Assembly (NCBI RefSeq): GCF_012328925.1
Contig: NZ_JAAXLS010000030.1
Span: forward strand, 1 to 64,000
Length of the DNA stretch: 64,000 nt
Reading direction: 5' to 3'
From: Amycolatopsis acididurans
Lineage (GTDB): Bacteria; Actinomycetota; Actinomycetes; Mycobacteriales; Pseudonocardiaceae
Positions 33,630-42,062 of this stretch are shown piece after piece; position 1 is the first letter of the stretch, and each line of letters begins with the position of its first letter. The translations under genes and the position numbers were made by a program. Under the pieces are notes generated by a model. The model saw nothing but the letters and a program-made list of their open reading frames with translations, was not told the DNA's origin and made no database searches.

Positions 33630-34385
33630 TCACACGAGCGACGCGGTCAGGCCGCCGTCGAGGACGTAGTGGCTGCCCGTGATCCACGCCGCCCGGTCGG
33701 ACGCGAGGAACGCCGCGACCTCGGCGATGTCCTGCGGGGTGCCCAGCCGCCCCTGCTTCATGGCGACCAGGTCACCGAAGGGAATCTGGGTCGCCGCTTC
33801 GAAATCGGGCTTGAGCCGGTCCACCATGGCGGTGTCGGCGAAGCCGGGGCAGACCGCGTTGACGCGCACGCCCGTCGGCCGCATTTCCACCGCCGCGACC
33901 CGGGTGAGCTGGATGACGGCCGCCTTCGTCGCGCAGTAGGAGCCCAGCAGCGGACTGCCACCGATACCGGCGATCGACGCGATGTTGACGATGTTTCCCT
34001 TGGAGGCGACCAGATGCGGGGTCGCCGCCTTCATCGTCACGAACGTGCCCCGCACGTTGACCGCGAAGATCTTGTCGAAGCTCTCCGTCGACTGCTGCAG
34101 CAGCGGCGAGGAAACCTCGATCCCGGCGTTGTTGACCAGCACATCGAGGCCGCCGAGAAGATCCACCGCCTGCTGCACGGCGGTCTGGACCTGCGCCTCG
34201 TCGGTGACATCACAGTTGGCCACGCCCGCGGCGCCGATCTCCTCGGCCGACTGCTTGGCCGAGTCGGCGTTGAGGTCGCTCACCACGACCTGTGCGCCAC
34301 GTTCGGCGAACAGAGCCGCGATCGCCTTGCCGATCCCCGCGCCGGACCCGGTGACAAAAGCACGCTTTCCTTGCAGCTCGGACAT
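33630..34385 (-). CDS. SDR-family oxidoreductase
   Basis: 251 residues. NAD(P) motif VTGSGAGIGKAIAALF near residue 10, NNAG in VLVNNAGIEVSSP, catalytic Ser in NIASIAGIGGSP, and the YxxxK pair in LGSYCATKAAVIQL. A classical short-chain dehydrogenase of the hydroxyacyl/steroid type. The start MSELQG at 34385 was preferred; an upstream in-frame codon at 34400 adds five residues. Third gene of the minus-strand ligase-LLM-SDR unit. Confidence 0.92.
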   Translation of the reverse strand: MSELQGKRAFVTGSGAGIGKAIAALFAERGAQVVVSDLNADSAKQSAEEIGAAGVANCDVTDEAQVQTAVQQAVDLLGGLDVLVNNAGIEVSSPLLQQSTESFDKIFAVNVRGTFVTMKAATPHLVASKGNIVNIASIAGIGGSPLLGSYCATKAAVIQLTRVAAVEMRPTGVRVNAVCPGFADTAMVDRLKPDFEAATQIPFGDLVAMKQGRLGTPQDIAEVAAFLASDRAAWITGSHYVLDGGLTASLV

Positions 34386-34413
34386 TCTTGTTCCTCTCAC
34401 TTCGTTGGGGGAA

Positions 34414-35406
34414 TCACATGGCGTCGATCTTGGGCATGATTTCTTCCTTGAGACGCTTCATGTCGTCGAGCGTCTTGGCGACCGGCACGTCCTGGAAGGG
34501 CGGCCACAGGAACGGCATGGTCAGCCCGGCTTCCTTGTAGCGCTTGAGCATGTCGGTGATCTGCTCGGCCGTGCCCGCGAGCAGGTTGGTGCCCTTGCCC
34601 ATCGGGGTCTGGTCCATCTCCTGGTCGGTGATGACGAACCAGATCATGCTGCTGATCTCGAGGTCGTCGACCGAGCGGGAGGTGTCGAGGTCGTCGAGTT
34701 CACGCTGGATCTCGGTGCGCCACCGCTTGATGTCCTCCGGCGAGTCCTGGATCCCGATCCAGCCGGACAGGCCGTACTTCGCGATGCGGCTCGCCGAGCG
34801 TTTCGGGTCCTTGAGGCCACTGAAGAAGATCGGCGGGTGCGGCTGCTGCACCGGCTTCACCCCGAACCCGCTCCTGCCGAAGTCGGCGAACTCGCCGTGG
34901 TACTCGAACAGGTCATTGGTCCAGATGCCCTGCATGATCTCGAGTGTTTCCCGCACATGCTTGTGCCGTTTGGGAAAGATGTGCGAGGCACTCGCGGCCG
35001 CGAACTCCTCGGGCATCCAGCCGGAACCGACGGCCACGTTGAGCCTGCCGCCGGAGAGATGGTCGATAGTGGACAGTTCCGCGGCGAGGACACCCGGCGA
35101 GCGGTACGGCGTGTCGATGATGCTCATGCCGATCCGCACCTTCGACGTTTTCGCCGCCAGCCACGGAATCAGCGGCATCCCCTGCAGGAACTCGCCCCGC
35201 GAGCTCACCGGAAGCCCCTTGGGGAACCCGTCGATCATGCCGAAGGCGTACTGCATTTCCTCGCGGTCCGACGACTCCGGCACGATGATCCGGTCGAGCG
35301 TCCACACGGAGTCGAAGTCGAGGTCCTCGGCGAGACCGGTGAGGTCCTCGAGTTCCGGCACCGTCACCTTGTCCCGGAAGTTCGGCAGATAGAGCGCGAG
35401 TTTCAT
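34414..35406 (-). CDS. LLM-class F420/FMN-dependent oxidoreductase (TIGR03619-like)
   Basis: 330 residues of the luciferase-like fold: MKLALYLPNFRDKVTVPELE, LDFDSVWTLDRIIVPESSDR, LAAKTSKVRIGMSIIDTPYR, SGGRLNVAVGSGWMPEEFAA. This group is dominated by F420-dependent enzymes in actinobacteria, though FMN use cannot be excluded. It lies 28 bases upstream of the SDR gene and 58 bases downstream of the CoA-ligase gene, so it probably acts on the same CoA-activated acid. Confidence 0.88.
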   Translation of the reverse strand: MKLALYLPNFRDKVTVPELEDLTGLAEDLDFDSVWTLDRIIVPESSDREEMQYAFGMIDGFPKGLPVSSRGEFLQGMPLIPWLAAKTSKVRIGMSIIDTPYRSPGVLAAELSTIDHLSGGRLNVAVGSGWMPEEFAAASASHIFPKRHKHVRETLEIMQGIWTNDLFEYHGEFADFGRSGFGVKPVQQPHPPIFFSGLKDPKRSASRIAKYGLSGWIGIQDSPEDIKRWRTEIQRELDDLDTSRSVDDLEISSMIWFVITDQEMDQTPMGKGTNLLAGTAEQITDMLKRYKEAGLTMPFLWPPFQDVPVAKTLDDMKRLKEEIMPKIDAM

Positions 35407-35464
35407 GGTGGTACAGCCTCCTTGCTGTGTTTTCTTCGTGGTGATTTCGCCGGGTTCTTTCGGC

Positions 35465-36997
35465 TCAACTGCCGGTGAGTTTCGAGCGGATCTCGGTCTT
35501 GAGCACCTTGCCGATGGTCGAGCGCGGCAGGTCCGGCCAGATCTCGATCTGCTTGGGCGCCTTGACGCTGCCGATGCGCTGTTTGACGAACGCGACCAGT
35601 TCTCCGGTGTCCAGTGTGGTGCCGGGCTGCAGTTGGACGACGGCGGTGACGCGTTCGCCCCATTTGTCGTCCGGCAGGCCGACCACGGCGCAGTCGCGGA
35701 TCGCGTCGTGGGCCATCAGCGCCTGCTCGACTTCGGCGGAGTAGACGTTGAAACCGCCGGTGATGACCATGTCCTTGGCGCGGTCGACGATGTGGAGATA
35801 GCCCTCGTCGTCGAGGAAACCGATGTCGCCGGTGTGGTGCCAGCCGCCTGCGGAAGCCTCCGCCGTGGCCTCCGGATTGCGGTAGTAGCCGGCCATCACC
35901 AGCGAGCCGCGCACGCAGATCTCCCCGCGCCGCCCGCGCGGTACCTGCCGGCACTCGTCGTCGAGGATCGCGACCGTGACCAGCGGCGAGGGCCTGCCCG
36001 CGGACGACAGGCGTCCAGTGTGGATACTGCCGTCGGGCAGGCGGTGCTCGGCAGGTGACATCGTCGAGATCATCATCGGCGCCTCGGACTGCCCGAACAG
36101 CTGCGCCATCGGCCCGATCCGGTCGAGGGCCTCGGCCAGCCTGGCGGCCGACATGGGCGCCGCGCCGTACCAGAAACACTGCAGCGACGACAGGTCCGTG
36201 CGCTCCAGCGCCGGGTGGCCGAGAACCATGTAGATCAGCGTGGGCGGCAGGAAGGTGTGCGTGACCCGGTGCCGCTCGATCAGCTCCAGGAACCGGCCCA
36301 CGTCGGGCTTCGCCATGATGATGACCTCGCCGCCGAGGGCGAGAATCGGGAAGCACAGCACGCCGGCCGCGTGCGTCAGCGGCGCCTGGGCCAGGTAGAC
36401 CGGGCGCCCCTCGAAGGGATAGCTCATCAGCGTGATCGCCGACATCGCCTCGAGATTGCGGTCGGTGAGCATGACACCCTTGGGGCGTCCCGTCGTGCCT
36501 CCGGTGCCGACCAGCGCCACGACGTCCTCGGGTGGCCGCGCCTCGGCCGGCGGATCGTTCCGGGCGGCGTCGAGCCACGCGTCGAAGCCAGGCGCGAGGT
36601 CGTCCCCAGCGCCGAGCCGGACCAGCGTGGTCAGCTTCGGAAGCGCCGGGGCGATCTGGGCGACCAGCTCGTCGAAGGCCGGCTGGAAGATCAACGTGGA
36701 GCAGTCGAACAGGTCGAGCAGCTCGGCGTTCTCGGCGGCCGCGTTGCGCGGGTTGATCGGGCACCACACCGCACCGGCGCGTGCGATGCCGAACACGCAG
36801 CCGAACGCGGTCGGGTCGTTGGCCGAAAGGATGCCGACCTTGTCGCCAGGGGCGACGCCCGAGCGCCGTAGCGCCCGGGCGATCGCGTGGGTGAGCTCGA
36901 CAACCTCGCCGTAGGACAGCGACACCCCGTCGAGGGTCAGGCACGGCGCTCCGGGGTCCAGGGAGGCGCCCTTGTCCAGGTAGAACGTCAGCGACAT
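35465..36997 (-). CDS. Acyl-CoA ligase / AMP-dependent synthetase
   Basis: 510 residues, ANL superfamily. P-loop LVGTGGTTGRPKGVMLTDRN near residue 175, adenylate motif AQLFGQSEAPM near 315, HHTGDIGFLDDEGYLHIVDR near 395, hinge AKDMVITGGFNVYSAEVEQA and catalytic Lys in PRSTIGKVLKTEIRS. Note GTGG instead of TSGS at the start of the P-loop. First gene of the minus-strand unit with the LLM and SDR genes; start ATG 36997 has GGAG upstream. Divergent from a TetR gene. Confidence 0.9.
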   Translation of the reverse strand: MSLTFYLDKGASLDPGAPCLTLDGVSLSYGEVVELTHAIARALRRSGVAPGDKVGILSANDPTAFGCVFGIARAGAVWCPINPRNAAAENAELLDLFDCSTLIFQPAFDELVAQIAPALPKLTTLVRLGAGDDLAPGFDAWLDAARNDPPAEARPPEDVVALVGTGGTTGRPKGVMLTDRNLEAMSAITLMSYPFEGRPVYLAQAPLTHAAGVLCFPILALGGEVIIMAKPDVGRFLELIERHRVTHTFLPPTLIYMVLGHPALERTDLSSLQCFWYGAAPMSAARLAEALDRIGPMAQLFGQSEAPMMISTMSPAEHRLPDGSIHTGRLSSAGRPSPLVTVAILDDECRQVPRGRRGEICVRGSLVMAGYYRNPEATAEASAGGWHHTGDIGFLDDEGYLHIVDRAKDMVITGGFNVYSAEVEQALMAHDAIRDCAVVGLPDDKWGERVTAVVQLQPGTTLDTGELVAFVKQRIGSVKAPKQIEIWPDLPRSTIGKVLKTEIRSKLTGS

Positions 36998-37115
36998 CGT
37001 TGTCTCCGTTTTGTGGTGGTGCGCCATGGCGACCGGCTCACGCTGGTTCGGTGCGCCACCTGCTCACACTGCGACCCTGACCCTTCTTTGGACGATTGTC
37101 AAGATTTTCCTGGAC

Positions 37116-37135
37116 GAGTGGTTAATAAACCGCTC
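37116..37135. promoter_or_regulatory. Operator between acyl-CoA ligase and TetR genes
   Basis: GAGTGGTT (37116-37123) and AACCGCTC (37128-37135) form an inverted repeat with 7 of 8 pairs around AATA. It ends 18 bases before the TetR GTG start, inside the divergent promoter, the normal place for an autoregulated TetR site. Confidence 0.65.
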
Positions 37136-37153
37136 AATGGTATTGTCGGGTCC

Positions 37154-37771
37154 GTGACCAGCGCAGCCGCCGTGAAGCGCCGGACCCGCGTCGACAAGTT
37201 CGAGGAGCGGCGCCGGGAACTCGCCGATGCCGCGCTGCTCGCGCTGACTCAGCTCGGCTACGCGCGCACCAGCCTGCGCACGATCGCGGAGCACACCAAG
37301 TTCTCCCACGGGCTGCTGCACTACTACTTCGCCGACAAGATCGAGCTGATCACCTACTGCGTGCGGCGATACAAGGCCGCGTGCGTGGAGCGCTACGACG
37401 GCTTCGTCGCGGAAGCGTCCACCCCCGGCGAGCTCGCGACGGCCTGCGGGGACGGACTGGCCGCCGCGCTCGAGGACGCTCCGCTGATGCACCGGCTCTG
37501 GTACGACCTGCGGACGCAGTCGATGTTCGAAGAGGCGTTCCGGGACGACGTCGCCGAGATCGACGACAGTCTGCAGGAGATGATCTGGCGCGACGTCGAG
37601 GCCTACGCCACCCTCAGCCAGACCCGGCCGACCTGCTCGCCGGCCGATGCGTACGCCATGTTCGACGGCCTGTTCCAGCAGGCGCTGCTACGCCACCTCG
37701 CCGGCGCGGACGAAGCACTGGACGACCTCCGCCGCGGCGTGCGCGAACTGCTGCCCCGCCTGGTGGACTGA
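37154..37771 (+). CDS. TetR-family regulator of the ligase-LLM-SDR unit
   Basis: 205 residues. Head FEERRRELADAALLALTQLG, YARTSLRTIAEHTKFSHGLL, HYYFADKIELITY; BetI/TetR_C_6-like ligand domain ending DDLRRGVRELLPRLVD. GTG start at 37154 chosen because the longer frame would enter the divergent ligase gene and its operator. Probable repressor of itself and the divergent acyl-CoA ligase operon. Confidence 0.87.
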   Translation: MTSAAAVKRRTRVDKFEERRRELADAALLALTQLGYARTSLRTIAEHTKFSHGLLHYYFADKIELITYCVRRYKAACVERYDGFVAEASTPGELATACGDGLAAALEDAPLMHRLWYDLRTQSMFEEAFRDDVAEIDDSLQEMIWRDVEAYATLSQTRPTCSPADAYAMFDGLFQQALLRHLAGADEALDDLRRGVRELLPRLVD

Positions 37772-37887
37772 CGGCGTCCGAAGTGGACGGTTACAGCGGG
37801 TTGGCCCGCCCGGCTCCGTGACGGCGGTCCCTGGTGAGGACTTTCGCCCCCTGCGGGCGGCAATCCGCCGGGGCTAGCTTCAGGCGC

Positions 37888-38643
37888 ATGTCGGCGCCGT
37901 CTTGGTCCAGAACCTCAGCGTGGAATCCGCTCTTCCGGGTGGCCGGAAGCGCGGGGATTCTGTTCGTGCTGGCGGGTCTGGCGGCTCTGGTCCTCTACAC
38001 GCTCGCTCCACCGCCTGTCTCCGGGGGCGAGGCGACCCTGCGGTTCATCGCGGACCACGAAAACTCCTATATCGCCCAGCAGGTTCTCTGGCTCGTGCCG
38101 TCACTGTTCGGGCTGGTCGTGTTCGTTGCCCTTCTGGTCGCTCTGTTCGCCGCGAGTCCGAGCCTCGCCGTACTGGGGTTCGCGGTCGGTGCCGCATCCT
38201 GGACGGCGCTACTCGCTGTCCCGGTGACGAGCGAGGGAACGCTGTCGCTGGTCTACCTCAGCGATCAGTACCGCGCGGCGTCCGATGACGCGGCGCGATC
38301 GTCGTTCGTCGCGGCCGCGGAGGCGCTCGTCGCCCAGAACAACACGGTGTCGCTTGCCGGGGTCCTCACCCCCTTGGGAGTGCTGTTGATCTCGCTGCCG
38401 ATGATCCGGGGCGCCCTCCCCCACTGGGCAGGCTGGCTGGGAATCGCCACCGGCGCCCTCGGTGTGGTCAGCGAGGCGCTGCGCTTCTCGACGTCGACGC
38501 TCTACACCGCGTACGGGCCGCTTCTGTGGGTGTGGTTCGCCGTTGTCGGCATCTCGCTCCTACGGCTGCCACGTCGCGGCGACGCGTCACGTCCGCCCCA
38601 CAGCGGGCCCTTGTCAGCCTCGGAAGAACAGCGAACAGCATGA
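37888..38643 (+). CDS. Multi-pass membrane protein, unknown family
   Basis: 251 residues with about six hydrophobic helices (VAGSAGILFVLAGLAALVLY; VLWLVPSLFGLVVFVALLVA; SLAVLGFAVGAASWTALLAV; AGVLTPLGVLLISLPMI; WAGWLGIATGALGVVSEAL; LLWVWFAVVGISLL). The layout recalls DUF4386-type proteins, but I cannot name it securely. ATG start at 37888; stop overlaps the next gene (ATGA), so it is coupled to an SRPBCC protein. Confidence 0.75.
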   Translation: MSAPSWSRTSAWNPLFRVAGSAGILFVLAGLAALVLYTLAPPPVSGGEATLRFIADHENSYIAQQVLWLVPSLFGLVVFVALLVALFAASPSLAVLGFAVGAASWTALLAVPVTSEGTLSLVYLSDQYRAASDDAARSSFVAAAEALVAQNNTVSLAGVLTPLGVLLISLPMIRGALPHWAGWLGIATGALGVVSEALRFSTSTLYTAYGPLLWVWFAVVGISLLRLPRRGDASRPPHSGPLSASEEQRTA

Positions 38644-39083
38644 CCTCGATCAACGGTTCCATTCACATCGAACGCCCCGTCGAGGAAGTCTTCGATTTCG
38701 TCGCCGACGAGCGGAACGAACCCACCTACAATCCTCGGCTGAGCGGTGTCGAGAAAACCACTCCCGGACCGATCGGCCGAGGCACCCGGTGGCACGCGGT
38801 CGCGACCTCACGTAAGCGCGCCACCCCCTTCGAGCTGGAGATCACGGAGTATGCGCCGCCGTCCAGGCTCGCCTCGGTGACACACATGGACGCCATCGAG
38901 ATCAGCGGAGCGCTCACCTTCGTGCCGGAGGCGCAGGGCACCCGAATGAGCTGGAGCTGGAACCTACGACCGAAGGGGATGCTCAAACTCGCCACCCCAC
39001 TGCTCGCCGCGCTGGGACGCAGGCAGGAACAGAGGATCTGGTCCAGCCTGAAAGCCTGTCTCGAAAAGCAGAAGTGCGAGTAA
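38640..39083 (+). CDS. SRPBCC/polyketide-cyclase-like protein
   Basis: 147 residues of the START/SRPBCC ligand-binding fold: SINGSIHIERPVEEVFDFVA, DERNEPTYNPRLSGVEKTTP, RGTRWHAVATSRK, a beta-strand MSWSWNLRPKG and the C-terminal helix WSSLKACLEKQKCE. It is close to the polyketide_cyc2 group that binds hydrophobic molecules. No catalytic residues are obvious. Translationally coupled to the preceding membrane protein. Confidence 0.85.
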   Translation: MTSINGSIHIERPVEEVFDFVADERNEPTYNPRLSGVEKTTPGPIGRGTRWHAVATSRKRATPFELEITEYAPPSRLASVTHMDAIEISGALTFVPEAQGTRMSWSWNLRPKGMLKLATPLLAALGRRQEQRIWSSLKACLEKQKCE

Positions 39084-39166
39084 CGACAATACCCGCGGGA
39101 TCGGTCCGCTGGTGCCGACGGCATGCGACCGGTACCTGATTAGTACGAACGTAGGTACCTTTGCGG

Positions 39167-39634
39167 ATGTCGCGGCCGCGTTGTCCGGCGGATTCTGTTC
39201 TCATGTTGCGCGAGAAGCCGGGATCGGTTCCGGCGCCTCGGGAGGTCAAGGGGCCTCGGAGCGGGGCGCCGGACGACACATGCCTGTCCAGCACCTTGAT
39301 ACGCGAGGACGCGGCGGAGGAGCGGGAAACCCTCTCGCCGCATGACCGTGTCACGTGCCCCGCGCACCGCCGGTGGGTCCACCAATGCACGTCGTCCGCG
39401 GCGCATGCCATCCGGGTGACCGGACACCGCTGGTGCCGGCGCTGCGACGTGCCCGCGACCATCGCCGTCGACGAGCTCACCGGCTCGGTCGCCCTCACCT
39501 GCCCTCGTTGCCATCGGCTGCCGGACAGCGCGGCGAACCGCCAAGTGCTCCGGTCCTGCCGGGCGAGCATCTCGGCCGCCCGGCAGGACCGGTCTCCAAC
39601 ACCTTCGACGTCGATGAAAAGGCAGGCCGCATGA
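39167..39634 (+). CDS. Zinc-ribbon hypothetical protein
   Basis: About 155 residues; the start is uncertain (ATG 39167 or 39203). The N-terminal 60 residues are low in structure. From about residue 62 a His/Cys-rich domain follows: VTCPAHRRWVHQC, then GHRWCRRCDVPATIAVDELT, then LTCPRCHRLPDSAANRQVLR. Four CxxC or CxxxxH-type ligand sets suggest one or two zinc sites. The pattern looks like a conserved actinomycete protein of unknown role. The stop overlaps the next start (ATGA), which supports it being translated. Confidence 0.6.
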   Translation: MSRPRCPADSVLMLREKPGSVPAPREVKGPRSGAPDDTCLSSTLIREDAAEERETLSPHDRVTCPAHRRWVHQCTSSAAHAIRVTGHRWCRRCDVPATIAVDELTGSVALTCPRCHRLPDSAANRQVLRSCRASISAARQDRSPTPSTSMKRQAA

Positions 39635-39828
39635 ACGACTTCCGAAAGGCAGCCACCTCCACGCCGGAGCTGCATCTCCGCATCCAGCAGGCGCGACAAG
39701 CGCTCGAACAGGCCCGGCTCGCCTCGAACTCCGCTCGTGCTCGTGCCGCGGAACGCACGATGAACTGGTTTCTCGACGTGCTGTCCGAACGAATCGCGCA
39801 CCGCGGTTCTTCGGGCGAGGCCGCCTGA
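39631..39828 (+). CDS. Small helical protein coupled to zinc-ribbon gene
   Basis: 65 residues: MNDFRKAATSTPELHLRIQQ, ARQALEQARLASNSARARAA, ERTMNWFLDVLSERIAHRG. Almost entirely predicted helix with heptad-like Leu/Ala spacing (coiled coil at about 13-45). No known family. It overlaps the zinc-ribbon gene by four bases (ATGA), and the two form a small two-gene unit ahead of the catabolic region. Confidence 0.6.
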   Translation: MNDFRKAATSTPELHLRIQQARQALEQARLASNSARARAAERTMNWFLDVLSERIAHRGSSGEAA

Positions 39829-39856
39829 ACGATTCACAAGCGCTCCAGCACGCGAT

Positions 39857-39872
39857 ACTCTACTTATAGACT
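39857..39872 (+). promoter_or_regulatory. Shared operator site 1
   Basis: ACTCTACTTATAGACT: half-sites ACTCTA and TAGACT (5 of 6 paired) around 4 bases, followed by ATTTGG. It lies 29 bases upstream of the start of the first AttH/CrtC-like gene. It is one of six copies in 39.8-59.9 kb. Confidence 0.75.
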
Positions 39873-39901
39873 ATTTGGCGAGTTCGCGACTGGAGTGATG
39901 C

Positions 39902-41035
39902 ATGGGCTTCCGCCACCATGAACTGTGCGACCTGGACGAAACGCTCTTGCACCAGACGCCGTTCCCGCTACGGCACGCGGCCACGTCGGATGTCCGCTTC
40001 TTCGACCGGTACTGGCTCACCGCAGCCGATCCCCGCGGGTCGGCCGGCCTGATCGCGGGTCTGGGTGTCTACAAGAACACCGGCAGCTGCGACGGCTACG
40101 TCTCGATCCAGGCCGGTTCGAGCCAGTACAACACACGATTCGCACGGCCACTGGATGACGACAGGGACAGCCTCGCGGTCGGCGATCTCCGCATCGTCGT
40201 CGAGAAGCCGTTCGAGCGAATCCGGCTCACCGTCGACCCACACTCGTCGCCCCTTGCCGCGGACCTCGTCTGGACATCGACGTTCGCGCCGCACCTCGAA
40301 GCACACCACTTCGACGCACCGGCCGGGCGCACGATGCAGGACATGACGCGTTACGACCAACTCGGACGGTGGCGCGGGTGGATCGACCACGGCGGAGGCC
40401 GGATCGACGTCGACGATTGGTTCGGGGCCCGCGACCACTCCTGGGGCATCCGCCCTGGCGTAGGCGGCTTCGAGAAATCCCATGGCGATCCGAGCATGAC
40501 CGCCGATATGCCCACCGCTCCGAGGAAGCCGATCCTCCACCTCGTTCTGTTCGCCGAGGCGGGAGACGAGTTCCTGGCTCTCCAATACCGGGAGAACGCC
40601 GACGGGCGACGCCTCGCGCTGGACGGCGAACTGATCGGCCGGGACGGATCACGCGAACGGGTGTCCGATCTGGAGCTGCACGCCGAATTCACGCCCGGAA
40701 GCCGCGCCTACCGCGAGCTCCGGATGACGCTCACGCTGGAGAGCGACAAGACTCGTATCGTGCGCGTGGAACCGCTGCTGCACGCATGGGCCTATTCCGG
40801 CACCGGCTACGACGGCGGCTACAACGACCGGCGAGGACTCGGCGCTTGGCGCGGCACGGTCGCCGAGCACGACGTCTACGAGCACCGTCCCCCGGAGACG
40901 GTCCTGCTCAACGGCGAACCGGTCCCGCCTGGACATCGAGAACAGCCCGTGAAGCTCACCATCGACGGCGTTCCGGGAACCGGGCACTGCCCGCTGATCA
41001 CGCGAGGCACACTGCCCCGCTACGGGCTGGAGTAG
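39902..41035 (+). CDS. AttH/CrtC-like (lipocalin-type) protein, paralogue A
   Basis: 377 residues. The central motif DDWFGARDHSWGIRPG near residue 173 recalls the G-x-RDHSWG signature of CrtC/AttH carotenoid-hydratase-like beta-barrel proteins; the related gene at 62225 has WWGERDHSWGTRP. N-terminal RYWLTAADPRGSAGLIAGLG and the C-terminal GYDGGYNDRRGLGAWRGT strands also have counterparts there. The function is unknown: hydration or isomerisation of a hydrophobic substrate, or binding. Operator site 1 lies just upstream; GGAG six bases before ATG. An alpha/beta hydrolase gene follows 80 bases on. Confidence 0.75.
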   Translation: MGFRHHELCDLDETLLHQTPFPLRHAATSDVRFFDRYWLTAADPRGSAGLIAGLGVYKNTGSCDGYVSIQAGSSQYNTRFARPLDDDRDSLAVGDLRIVVEKPFERIRLTVDPHSSPLAADLVWTSTFAPHLEAHHFDAPAGRTMQDMTRYDQLGRWRGWIDHGGGRIDVDDWFGARDHSWGIRPGVGGFEKSHGDPSMTADMPTAPRKPILHLVLFAEAGDEFLALQYRENADGRRLALDGELIGRDGSRERVSDLELHAEFTPGSRAYRELRMTLTLESDKTRIVRVEPLLHAWAYSGTGYDGGYNDRRGLGAWRGTVAEHDVYEHRPPETVLLNGEPVPPGHREQPVKLTIDGVPGTGHCPLITRGTLPRYGLE

Positions 41036-41115
41036 GCGACGGTCCCGGTCGCCTATGTCACGGATACTCGCCTGCTGGACTACTCGCGCCTAGAGTTCCG
41101 GTGGGAGGTACACGA

Positions 41116-42006
41116 ATGACCAGAGAACTCGTGTTCGTCGGGACGGGTGGCGTCCTGCTCGCCGCGGACCGCTGGGACCCGCCCGAGGGCACGGAGTCTT
41201 CGGGCACCGTGTTGCTGCTGCACGGTGGCGGCCAGACCCGCCACTCGTGGCGGAAGACCGGCCGGGCGCTGGCCCGGGCGGGCTGGACCGCGTACGCCCT
41301 CGACGCGCGGGGCCACGGCGACAGCGGCTGGGCGCCCGACGGCGACTATTCGATGGATGCCCTGGTCGCGGACCTCGAGGCGGTCGTCACCGCACTCGAC
41401 GTGCGGCCCGTCCTGGTCGGCGCCTCGCTCGGCGGTACGACCGCGCTGCTCGCCGAAGGCGAACATCGCGGATTCAGCCGCGGCATCGTCCTGGTCGACG
41501 TCACACCGCGCATCGAGCCCGAGGGCGTTGCCGAGATCATGGCGTTCATGCGCAGCGGCATGGGCGGGTTCGCGACGCTCGACGAGGCGGCCGACGCCGT
41601 CGCCGCCTACAACCCGCACCGCCCGCGCCCGACGTCGACGGACGGGCTCCGCAAGAACCTGCGGCTGCGCGAAGGCCGCTGGTACTGGCACTGGGACCCG
41701 CGCTTCCTGGACGGCCGCGACGAGCCCAGCCGCGAACGACTCGACGACGATCACCGCGCCGAACGAGCCCGGCGCGCGGCGGCACAGGTCACCGTCCCCA
41801 CCCTCCTGGTGCGCGGCGTGCAATCCCGGGTCGTCAGTGAGGAGTCGGCCGCCGAACTTCGTGCGCTGATCCCGCACGCCGAGCAAATCGACGTCAGCGG
41901 GGCGGGCCACATGGTCGCTGGAGACGACAACGACGTGTTCAGCGTCGGCCTGGAGCGCTTCCTCACCGACCGGGTGGTCGGACAGCCGAGCGGACGGACC
42001 CGATAG
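41116..42006 (+). CDS. Alpha/beta hydrolase
   Basis: 296 residues. Oxyanion strand LLLHGGGQTRHSWRKTGRAL, ARGHGDSGWAPDGDYSMD, nucleophile elbow VGASLGGTTALLAEG near residue 103, acid in PTLLVRGVQSRVVSEE and the catalytic His in SGAGHMVAGDDNDVF. The fold and motifs match peroxidase/epoxide-hydrolase-type esterases. GGGAGG precedes ATG. Probably co-transcribed with the AttH/CrtC-like gene. A strong terminator follows. Confidence 0.9.
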   Translation: MTRELVFVGTGGVLLAADRWDPPEGTESSGTVLLLHGGGQTRHSWRKTGRALARAGWTAYALDARGHGDSGWAPDGDYSMDALVADLEAVVTALDVRPVLVGASLGGTTALLAEGEHRGFSRGIVLVDVTPRIEPEGVAEIMAFMRSGMGGFATLDEAADAVAAYNPHRPRPTSTDGLRKNLRLREGRWYWHWDPRFLDGRDEPSRERLDDDHRAERARRAAAQVTVPTLLVRGVQSRVVSEESAAELRALIPHAEQIDVSGAGHMVAGDDNDVFSVGLERFLTDRVVGQPSGRTR

Positions 42007-42018
42007 ACGCCCCGCAAA

Positions 42019-42048
42019 AGCCTCCTTTCGCCGCAACGGAAGGAGGCT
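42019..42048. terminator. Bidirectional terminator, hydrolase versus thiolase
   Basis: AGCCTCCTT (42019-42027) pairs with AAGGAGGCT (42040-42048). AAAA precedes and TCTT follows. It lies 12 bases past the hydrolase stop and 15 bases from the convergent thiolase stop. Confidence 0.85.
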
Positions 42049-42062
42049 CTTGGGCCGCCGGC

